Part shown: piece by piece, positions 53,227-59,901 of the stretch
Layout: every line of letters begins with the position of its first letter
How positions within the stretch are numbered: the stretch's first letter is position 1
Assembly: GCA_965248235.1 (NCBI GenBank)
Contig: CBDFIU010000003.1
Span: forward strand, 1,178,001 to 1,242,000
DNA from: UBA6623 sp965248235
GTDB taxonomy: Bacteria > Acidobacteriota > Terriglobia > Bryobacterales > UBA6623
Length of the DNA: 64,000 bases
Direction of reading: 5' to 3'
Position numbers and translations under genes: made by a program
The notes under the pieces: generated by a model
What the model saw: only the letters and a program-made list of their open reading frames with translations
Database searches by the model: none
Told to the model about the DNA's origin: nothing

Positions 53227-54120
53227 CTGGCGGCCTCCTCTCAACTCGAGCAGCTCCAAACCTTGCTCCGGCAGCACGGTCTTGGATCTTGTTTGCCCAA
53301 AAGCATGACGGCGTATCCACCGGCATCGACGGGATTAACCGACTTGGATGCTCTGATCGGGGGTGGGTTGCCGCGTGGGCAAATCAGCGAAATCACGGGA
53401 GAAGCCTCGTCGGGCGGAACGAGCGTCATTTTGTCGCTCCTTGCCGAGGCAACCGCGCGTGGGGAGGTCGCCGCCTATATCGATGTCTCGGATTGCTTGG
53501 ACCCGCTTTCGGCCGCCGCGGCCGGGGTGGAGCTCGAACGTCTGCTCTGGGTGCGTTGCGGCCAGGCTGGCGGCGTGCAATTTCCGGCTTCGGTCAGAGC
53601 GCGGAAAAAATCGGGGACAGTCCACTTCGCGCCCAGCGGATCATCGATTCAAAGGGACTCATTCGGTCGGCGCTCGGTACAGTCCCCATTTTTTCACAGC
53701 CCCTCGTACGGCGGCCGGGGAAACGGGTCCAAGGATCAACGACCGAACGATTCGCCGTCACCAAACTATTGGTCATCGCCCAACGGTGGAGAAATCGCCT
53801 GGCGGGCCCTCAATCTGGTGGTCTCGGCCGGAGGGTTCGGAGTGATTGTTCTCGATTTAGGAGGAGTCTCGGGGCGGCGTCTCGGCCCTTGGCGCAATCG
53901 GCCTTGGATGCGGTTGATGCAGACAGTAAAAGACGGTTCAACAGTCCTGGTGATTCTCACCCCGCGGCGATTGACGAGCGGCGTCTCTTCGTTGGCCGTG
54001 GAGTTGAATCGACACAAAACGCATTGGACGGGCCGGCAGGGTATTTCTTTATTGTTCAATGGTATGGCGATACAAGCTCGTGTTGTCTCTCAACGCGTTG
54101 GCCGCGAGAAGACGGCATGA
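53227..54120 (+). CDS. imuA: ImuA, RecA-like mutasome accessory protein
   Basis: ImuA is a RecA-fold partner of ImuB and DnaE2 in damage-induced mutagenic translesion synthesis. This frame (about 297 aa) shows TGLTDLDALIGGGLPRGQISEITGEASSGGTS, RecA/ImuA-like, but the Walker A lysine is glycine (GEASSGGTS). VIVLDLGGVSG, RLMQTVKDGSTVLVILTPRR and SSLAVELNRHKTHW follow. Between about residues 125 and 180 lies an unusual Ser/Gly/Asn-rich insertion encoded by an inverted-repeat element (53605-53694). No ATG, GTG or TTG precedes the conserved start within the open frame except TTG 53263. CTG 53227 is proposed because AAGGAG sits nine bases upstream and it adds AASSQLEQLQTLL, a normal ImuA N-terminus. 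Confidence 0.75.
   Translation: MAASSQLEQLQTLLRQHGLGSCLPKSMTAYPPASTGLTDLDALIGGGLPRGQISEITGEASSGGTSVILSLLAEATARGEVAAYIDVSDCLDPLSAAAAGVELERLLWVRCGQAGGVQFPASVRARKKSGTVHFAPSGSSIQRDSFGRRSVQSPFFHSPSYGGRGNGSKDQRPNDSPSPNYWSSPNGGEIAWRALNLVVSAGGFGVIVLDLGGVSGRRLGPWRNRPWMRLMQTVKDGSTVLVILTPRRLTSGVSSLAVELNRHKTHWTGRQGISLLFNGMAIQARVVSQRVGREKTA
53605..53694. repeat. REP-like inverted repeat inside imuA
   Basis: Left arm AAAAAATCGGGGACAGT (53605-53621); the right arm, read in reverse, is AAAAAATGGGGACTGT (53679-53694). The GGGGACAGTCC core is like that of widespread REP elements. The element sits inside the imuA frame without breaking it. Confidence 0.65.
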
Positions 54121-54139
54121 CAGACGGAGAGATCGAGCG

Positions 54140-56020
54140 GTGAGTCTCTACGCCTGCTTGCATGTACCGAATTTTCCGGCGGCGGTTCTGCTGCGCGGGG
54201 AGAGGAATTTACGGACGCCTCCGTTGGTGGTTTCGACCGGCAAGCCTCCGAATTGTTTTGTTTACGCGGCGACCGAGGCCGTGCGAGCGGGAGGAATCCG
54301 CGAGGGAATGTCGTTGACCGAGGCCACAACCCGGTTTGCCGATGCGCAAAGCAAGAAACTTCGGCCGGCTGCCAAACCCACCGCCGAACGGGCGGGAGGC
54401 ATTCGCCCTTATCGTCTACGTCCGAGCGTTCCCGCGGTAGGGGCTGCGTCGAACGCGCCACGCCGCGCTGGGACCGACACGAGTGTCGGTCCGGACTGTC
54501 GGCTAGAACCGGCACGAGTGCCGGTCGCTACTGGAACCCCTGGGTACGCCACCGAACAGCCTCTCCAAGTCCTTCCGCGCGATCCCGAAGCCGAGCGGCA
54601 AACCCAACGCGAACTACTCGAGACGGCGCTCACGATTGCTCCTCGCGTGGAAGATGTTTCTCCGGGAATTGTCCTCGTCGAGCTCACCGGGATTGCCGAC
54701 CCGCACGGCGCGGTGGAGGATTTTTTTCACAAAGTCGAAAAGCTCGGTTTGCCGGCCCAAGTCGCCGTTTCATGCAATCGCTTCACAGCGCTATGCGCCG
54801 CTCGCGTGCGGCCCGGCATCACCCACATTTTTCCCGGTCGGCAAGTCGGTTTTTTGCATGCTCTGCCGTTGGATGTCTTGCCGCTCGATTCCGAGGAACT
54901 GCGAACTTTCAAACGTTGGGGGCTGGATTCAGTCGGCGAGTTGGCGCGGTTGTCCGAGGATTCACTGGTCGCCCGGTTCGGGACACGCGGGGTCGAGATG
55001 GCCCAGATGTCGCGAGGCGAGTTGGACTCGGTCTTGCAGCCTTATGAGGTGTCGCCTGCCTTTGAGGAGAGCTTGGACTTTGAATGGGAAGTCACTGAAT
55101 TAGAGCCTCTTTCGTTTCTTCTTTCGGGTCTGCTGGATCGCTTGTGTTGGAAGATGCAGGGCAGCGGCTTGGCGGCGGAACAAGTTCGGCTCGTTCTGAA
55201 ATTGACCGGTGGGGCAAGATTTGAAAGAGAGCTTTCTCTGCCCTCGCCGCTGGCTGATCGGCGGGTGTTGCTGACTTTGCTGCGCTTGGATTTGTCGGCG
55301 CATCCTCCGGGCGAGGCGATTGAGGGCGTGAAGGTCGCCGCACGGACGACGCCGCGGCGCAGGGTGCAGTTTTCGCTCTTCGAGCCGATGCAGCCGAGTC
55401 CGGAAAAGTTGGCGGTAACGCTGGCGCGGCTCGTGAACTTGGTCGGGCCGGATCGCGTTGGAGCGCCGTTGGTGGTCGATACGCATCGGCCGGGCGCCTT
55501 TGCCTTGGCGGGATTCGCTCCCGCGGCGGAGGAAAAAAAACGGCGGCGGGGAGGGAACGCGGCACTTCGTTCGAGCAGCGCGGGGCTTTCTCTTACTACG
55601 GCTCTTCCAAAGGCTATTACCCCGGCTCTTCCAACGGTTGAGACCATTCCGAGCGGGGATGAGACTTCCTTGCGGCACAGCGGCGCAATCTCACAACAGC
55701 TCAATCGAGCAACGCCCGCGCCGCGTTTCGACGAGACAGCGCAACTTCCCCTTCGTGCAACGTCTCCGGTCTTCCGCTGCTTTCGACCGTCGCTCGACGC
55801 GGAAGTGATTCTCGACGGAGCCCAGCCGGTTGTCGTGCAGGCCGGGGAAATCCAAGGCGAAGTGCAAACCCGCGCCGGCCCCTGGAAAGTTCGCGGGGAG
55901 TGGTGGACGACCGGCCCCCGGCATTACGAAGAGTGGGATGTCGATGTGCGGGGGCGGCTGTATCGCATTTGCCGTGAGACGCCCGGAGAGAAGTGGTACG
56001 TGATGGGAGTGTATGACTAG
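54140..56020 (+). CDS. imuB: ImuB, Y-family polymerase-like mutasome subunit
   Basis: ImuB is a catalytically inactive DinB-like protein that bridges the beta clamp, ImuA and DnaE2. The start is GTG 54140 (GGAGAG upstream), giving SLYACLHVPNFPAAVLLR; the acidic residue at the DinB catalytic position is replaced, as is usual in ImuB. Further landmarks are VYAATEAVRAGGIREGMSLT, VEDVSPGIVLVELTGI, VSCNRFTALCAARVRPG, LKRWGLDSVGELARL-like and GEWWTTGPRHYEEWDV, the C-terminal ImuB signature. The 626 residues exceed the usual 500 or so, because a Gly/Thr/Pro segment at about 105-140 (two hairpin repeats) and a Ser/Thr-rich stretch at about 470-545 are inserted. An 8-codon frame (ATG 54117 to TGA 54143) links the imuA stop to this start. 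Confidence 0.88.
   Translation: MSLYACLHVPNFPAAVLLRGERNLRTPPLVVSTGKPPNCFVYAATEAVRAGGIREGMSLTEATTRFADAQSKKLRPAAKPTAERAGGIRPYRLRPSVPAVGAASNAPRRAGTDTSVGPDCRLEPARVPVATGTPGYATEQPLQVLPRDPEAERQTQRELLETALTIAPRVEDVSPGIVLVELTGIADPHGAVEDFFHKVEKLGLPAQVAVSCNRFTALCAARVRPGITHIFPGRQVGFLHALPLDVLPLDSEELRTFKRWGLDSVGELARLSEDSLVARFGTRGVEMAQMSRGELDSVLQPYEVSPAFEESLDFEWEVTELEPLSFLLSGLLDRLCWKMQGSGLAAEQVRLVLKLTGGARFERELSLPSPLADRRVLLTLLRLDLSAHPPGEAIEGVKVAARTTPRRRVQFSLFEPMQPSPEKLAVTLARLVNLVGPDRVGAPLVVDTHRPGAFALAGFAPAAEEKKRRRGGNAALRSSSAGLSLTTALPKAITPALPTVETIPSGDETSLRHSGAISQQLNRATPAPRFDETAQLPLRATSPVFRCFRPSLDAEVILDGAQPVVVQAGEIQGEVQTRAGPWKVRGEWWTTGPRHYEEWDVDVRGRLYRICRETPGEKWYVMGVYD
54471..54525. repeat. Two CGAG-loop hairpins inside imuB
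   Basis: GGACCGACA-CGAG-TGTCGGTCC (54471-54492) and ACCGGCA-CGAG-TGCCGGT (54508-54525), both perfect, lie within the imuB coding frame and encode DTSVGPDCRLEPARVPVATG. They share the loop with intergenic hairpins at 9435 and 20469. Confidence 0.7.
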
Positions 56021-56040
56021 CGGGAAGCTACACGATGATA

Positions 56041-56215
56041 TCAGCCCCAAGCGCAAGTCAAGGGCAGCCTCCCGGAGGAGGGCCGGAAAGGTGGAGCAAA
56101 GCGAAACCCTGGGCCCCCGTCCGGGGCTTATCGTGTTTTTGGGCGGGGACCCCGGGCTGAAGCCCGGGGCGCTAGGGCTCCCGTCGCCGCTCCGCGGCTG
56201 CGGCCGTTTGTGATT
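56041..56215 (+). repeat. Dispersed palindromic repeat, direct copy
   Basis: GCCCCCGTCCGGGGCTTATC, then a T-run and GGCGGGGACCCCGGGCTGAA-GCCCGGGG (56112-56170). It matches the inverted copy at 32735-32812 and adds further palindromic blocks on either side. Part of the 259-bp gap between imuB and the antitoxin-like gene; no gene is seen in the gap. Confidence 0.6.
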
Positions 56216-56279
56216 TCAAGGGCTATACCGTGATCCGCCGTACCCTCGAAAAGGAGTATTCGGAAGAGAGGACTTGGCA

Positions 56280-56513
56280 TCAGCAGCCCATGGTAAGCAA
56301 CTCTTCGATTTCGGTGTTGGTCAGATCAAGCACGCCGGGCGTCTTGGAGCGGATGAAAAGGAGATCCACCGAATAATCGTCGCCGCTTTCAGGCGTGGCG
56401 ATTTGAGACTCGATGGCGGCGATGATGAATTCTTTGATGCTGACTCCGTGAAGCACGGCATCGGCCTCCATGCGGCGGAAGAGCGAGTCGGGAAGATCGA
56501 CGGTGATTTTCAT
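56280..56513 (-). CDS. Orphan VapB-like antitoxin
   Basis: ATG 56513 on the minus strand gives 77 residues. An N-terminal ribbon-helix-helix-like DNA-binding part (MKITVDLPDSLFRRMEADAV, SIKEFIIAAIESQI) is followed by the toxin-neutralising tail LLFIRSKTPGVLDLTNTEIEELL, which is very like VapB antitoxins. No PIN toxin follows: the next 259 bp (to imuB) hold only repeat sequence, so the antitoxin is orphaned. The gene lies divergent to dnaE2 with 39 bp between starts, so it occupies the dnaE2 promoter region and, as a DNA-binding protein, could in principle control it. A longer start (MLKAVVSNSN) exists but is not favoured. Confidence 0.7.
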   Translation of the reverse strand: MKITVDLPDSLFRRMEADAVLHGVSIKEFIIAAIESQIATPESGDDYSVDLLFIRSKTPGVLDLTNTEIEELLTMGC

Positions 56514-56552
56514 ATTGGAGTTTGACACGACTGCTTTCAACATCAAATCGGC

Positions 56553-59500
56553 ATGTACATCGAACTCCATACCGTTTCCGGGTTCAGTTTTCTTGACGGG
56601 GCTTCGCAGCCCGAGGACCTGGTGGCACGTGCCGCGCGGCTGGGTTACCCTGCCTTGGCGCTTTGTGATCGTGACGGGGTTTATGGGGCTCCGAGGTTTC
56701 ATAAAGCGGCCGTCGAGGCCGGGATTCGTCCGCTGATCGGGTGCGAGATTTCGCTCCATCCGACAGACTTCGACAATCCGTCGACAGCAAGTACGCCTAC
56801 CAACAGACAACGGCTCACGGCTCACGGTTCACGGTTCACGAACAACGGTTCACGGCTCACCGTCCTAGTAGCCAATCGTCACGGCTACCGCAACCTCTGC
56901 CGTTTGCTCACAAAAATGCATCTGCGTTCGCCCAAGGGCGAAGGCCGCGCGCGCCGGCACGACATCGCGGAACATGCCGACGGACTGATCGCCGTGCTTG
57001 ACGACTTGCGATGTGCCGACCGTCTCCAAGCCATCTTCGGCCGCGAAAATCTCTACGTCGAGATCCAACGCCATTTTCGCCGCGAGCAGGAACACGCCAA
57101 CCAAGCGCTGATCGACTTCGCCCGCCGCCGCCGATTGCCGCTGCTGGCGACCAACGGCGTTCGCTATGCCAAGCCTTCCGGACACGCCCTCTATGACATC
57201 CTTACCTGTCTGCGCGAGAAAACCGTGCTCGACCAAGCCGGGCGCCGACTCGATCCCCATGGCGAACGTTATCTAAAAAGCCCTCGCGAGATGGAGCGTA
57301 TTTTTCGAGACGTCCCCGAGGCCGTTCGCAATACGACGGAGCTGGCCGCGCGGCTCGACTTCACTTTGCAAGACCTCGGTTATGAGTTTCCGCACTACCC
57401 GGTTTCCGAAGGCGAAAGCCAGATGTCGTATCTCGCCAAGGTCACCGATCAAGGGGCGCGCGAGCGCTATCGCCCCTATTACGAGCGGGCTCGGCGGCAA
57501 ATCGAGCATGAGCTGCGGGTGATCGAAAAGCTCAATCTGCCCGGCTATTTCTTGATCGTCTGGGACATGATTTGCTTTTGCCGCGAGAACAAAATCCTGG
57601 CGCAAGGGCGCGGTTCGGCGGCCAACAGCGCGGTTTGCTACAGCTTGGGCATCACCGCCGTCGACCCGGTCGGCATGGATCTGCTGTTTGAACGCTTTCT
57701 TTCCGAGGAGCGCGGCGAGTGGCCTGATATCGACATTGATTTGCCGAGCGGCGACCAGCGCGAAAGGGTTCTGCAACACGTCTATAACCGCTACGGCCCG
57801 CGGGGGGCGGGCATGACGGCGAATGTCATCACCTATCGAGGCAAGAGCGCCGTTCGGGAGGTCGGCAAGGTGCTCGGCTTCCCCGAGGAGATGATCGCGC
57901 GTTTGTCGAAACGCATTCATTCGTTTGAATACACCGACGATACCGACAAGTTCGGGAATCAGATTCGAGAAGCGGGCTTTGACGCCGCGCATCCGCGCGT
58001 GAGGCATTTGGTTCGGCTGTGTTTGGAAATCCAAAACTTGCCGCGGCACTTGGGGCAGCACTCCGGCGGCATGGTGATTTGCCGCGGCGATCTCGACGCG
58101 GTGGTTCCGCTTGAAAACGCGCGCATGCCCGGACGCGTCGTCGTGCAATGGGATAAGGACGATTGCGCCGACTTGGGCATTATCAAGGTCGATTTATTGG
58201 GGCTGGGTATGATGGCCGCGCTCGAGGAATCAATCGAGACCATTCGTTCCCGCGGCGGGAAGATCGACTTGGCGCATCTGCCCCCCGACGACCCGAAAAC
58301 CTACGAGATGATTCAGAAGGCCGATACGGTCGGCACGTTCCAAATCGAAAGCCGCGCGCAGATGGCGACGCTGCCTCGGCTCAAGCCGAAGTGTTTTTAC
58401 GATTTGGTGGTCGAGGTGGCGATCATTCGGCCCGGCCCGATTGTCGGCAAGATGGTGCATCCCTACATCAATCGTCGGCTGGGGCGAGAGCCGGTGACGT
58501 ATCCGCACCCGTCGCTCGAACCCATTTTGAAACGCACTCTCGGCGTGCCGTTGTTTCAAGAACAACTACTGCGATTGGCGATGGTGGCGGCGGATTTCAC
58601 CGGCGGCGAGGCCGAGGAGTTACGGCGGGCGATGGGGTTCAAGCGTTCGAGCGAGCGCATGCACGAAATCGAGCAAAGGCTGAGGCACGGGCTGGCATCC
58701 AACGGCATTCAAGGCGAGGCGGCGGAACAGATCGTGCGTTCGATCACATCGTTTGCGCTCTACGGATTTCCGGAATCGCACGCGGCGAGTTTCGCCTTGT
58801 TGGCTTACGCGAGTTGCTATTTGAAGGCTCACCATCCCGAGGCCTTTTACACGGCGCTGTTGAACTGTCAGCCGATGGGGTTTTACAGCCCGGCGGTTTT
58901 GGTGAAAGACGCGCAGAGGCACGGCGTTCGGATTCGACCGATTGATGTGCAAGTGTCGGAGGTGACGTGTCGAATGGAGGATCCGCCGGCAGTCGAAGCG
59001 AACGGCGGAGTGGCGACGGGCGCAGCCGGCAGACCGGCCGTTCGCTTGGGATTGATGTACGTCTCCGGTCTGCGCGCCGAAGCCGCCGAAGCCATTGTCG
59101 CCGAGCGCCGCCGCAAGCCCTTTACCTCGATCGATGATTTTGTTCGCCGCGTGAAACTACGCAAGCCCGAGCTCGACGTGATCGCTGAAATCGGCGCGCT
59201 GAATTCTCTCGAGCAAGGCATTGACCGCCGCGCGGCGTTATGGCAAATCGAAAAGTCCCGACGCCCCAAGGGTCCTCTATGGGAGAACGAAACAGCAACC
59301 GACACTCCAGCCGGTCCATCTTCCACCGGCGTCACGGCGTCACGGCGTCACGGCGTCACGGCTCACGACCCCTCCCCCCTTGCCCCGATGACTCCCTTCG
59401 AGCGCCTCGACGCCGACTATCGAGGAGCCGGCCTCACCACCGGCCCTCATCCGTTGCACTATCTGCGCGAGGCGATGAATGAGCTCGGCGTCGTACCCGC

Positions 59501-59804
59501 GGCGGCACTCGAATCCCAGCCCAACGGTCGTCGGCTGCGGGTCGCCGGGGCCGTCATCACCCGTCAGCGTCCGGGGACCGCCAAGGGTTTTGTCTTCCTC
59601 ACCCTCGAAGATGAAACCGGTGTCTCGAACGTCATCGTCACGCCCGACAAGTTTCAGCAATGGCGCCTCCTCGTCACCGGCGAGCCTTTCCTATTCGTCG
59701 AGGGCGACCTCCAAAAGCAGGACGGCGTCATTCATGTCCGCGCCCGAAAGATCGAGCAGCTGGGGGATGTCTCGCTCGCCATACCGAGCCACGATTTCCA
59801 CTGA
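56553..59804 (+). CDS. dnaE2: Error-prone DNA polymerase DnaE2 (ImuC)
   Basis: DnaE2 is the catalytic polymerase of the ImuA-ImuB-DnaE2 mutasome, a C-family enzyme that extends across lesions. The 1083-residue frame starts at ATG 56553 with MYIELHTVSGFSFLDGASQP, where the PHP metal histidines are degenerate as usual in DnaE2. Then come QGRGSAANSAVCYSLGITAV, the catalytic PDIDIDLPSGDQRERV, QWDKDDCADLGIIKVDLLGL (third catalytic Asp), GTFQIESRAQMATLPRLKPK, FPESHAASFALLAYASCYLK and a C-terminal OB fold. There are two linker insertions: residues about 75-105 (7-bp tandem repeat) and about 915-945 (8-bp tandem repeat). The frame is intact. It is separated from imuB by 530 bp containing repeats and the antitoxin gene, an unusual break in the cassette. 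Confidence 0.93.
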   Translation: MYIELHTVSGFSFLDGASQPEDLVARAARLGYPALALCDRDGVYGAPRFHKAAVEAGIRPLIGCEISLHPTDFDNPSTASTPTNRQRLTAHGSRFTNNGSRLTVLVANRHGYRNLCRLLTKMHLRSPKGEGRARRHDIAEHADGLIAVLDDLRCADRLQAIFGRENLYVEIQRHFRREQEHANQALIDFARRRRLPLLATNGVRYAKPSGHALYDILTCLREKTVLDQAGRRLDPHGERYLKSPREMERIFRDVPEAVRNTTELAARLDFTLQDLGYEFPHYPVSEGESQMSYLAKVTDQGARERYRPYYERARRQIEHELRVIEKLNLPGYFLIVWDMICFCRENKILAQGRGSAANSAVCYSLGITAVDPVGMDLLFERFLSEERGEWPDIDIDLPSGDQRERVLQHVYNRYGPRGAGMTANVITYRGKSAVREVGKVLGFPEEMIARLSKRIHSFEYTDDTDKFGNQIREAGFDAAHPRVRHLVRLCLEIQNLPRHLGQHSGGMVICRGDLDAVVPLENARMPGRVVVQWDKDDCADLGIIKVDLLGLGMMAALEESIETIRSRGGKIDLAHLPPDDPKTYEMIQKADTVGTFQIESRAQMATLPRLKPKCFYDLVVEVAIIRPGPIVGKMVHPYINRRLGREPVTYPHPSLEPILKRTLGVPLFQEQLLRLAMVAADFTGGEAEELRRAMGFKRSSERMHEIEQRLRHGLASNGIQGEAAEQIVRSITSFALYGFPESHAASFALLAYASCYLKAHHPEAFYTALLNCQPMGFYSPAVLVKDAQRHGVRIRPIDVQVSEVTCRMEDPPAVEANGGVATGAAGRPAVRLGLMYVSGLRAEAAEAIVAERRRKPFTSIDDFVRRVKLRKPELDVIAEIGALNSLEQGIDRRAALWQIEKSRRPKGPLWENETATDTPAGPSSTGVTASRRHGVTAHDPSPLAPMTPFERLDADYRGAGLTTGPHPLHYLREAMNELGVVPAAALESQPNGRRLRVAGAVITRQRPGTAKGFVFLTLEDETGVSNVIVTPDKFQQWRLLVTGEPFLFVEGDLQKQDGVIHVRARKIEQLGDVSLAIPSHDFH
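56810..56858 (+). repeat. Heptamer tandem repeat inside dnaE2
   Basis: Seven consecutive 7-bp units (ACGGCTC, ACGGCTC, ACGGTTC, ACGGTTC, ACGAACA, ACGGTTC, ACGGCTC). The unit is not a multiple of three, so gain or loss of one copy would shift the dnaE2 frame. The current number keeps it open. Confidence 0.85.
59331..59362 (+). repeat. Octamer tandem repeat inside dnaE2
   Basis: Four perfect copies of GTCACGGC, followed by a degenerate TCACGACC. The TCACGGC core is shared with the heptamer repeat at 56810. Gain or loss of one copy would shift the frame ahead of the C-terminal OB fold. Confidence 0.85.
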
Positions 59805-59901
59805 GTCCCCCGCGGACAATCGACGATTTCCCACGCTGCTCACACGGAGTTGACCCGCCTCTGGACTTTGCCCAAAAGGGTATGCAAAGCTAACTTCGGA
59901 A

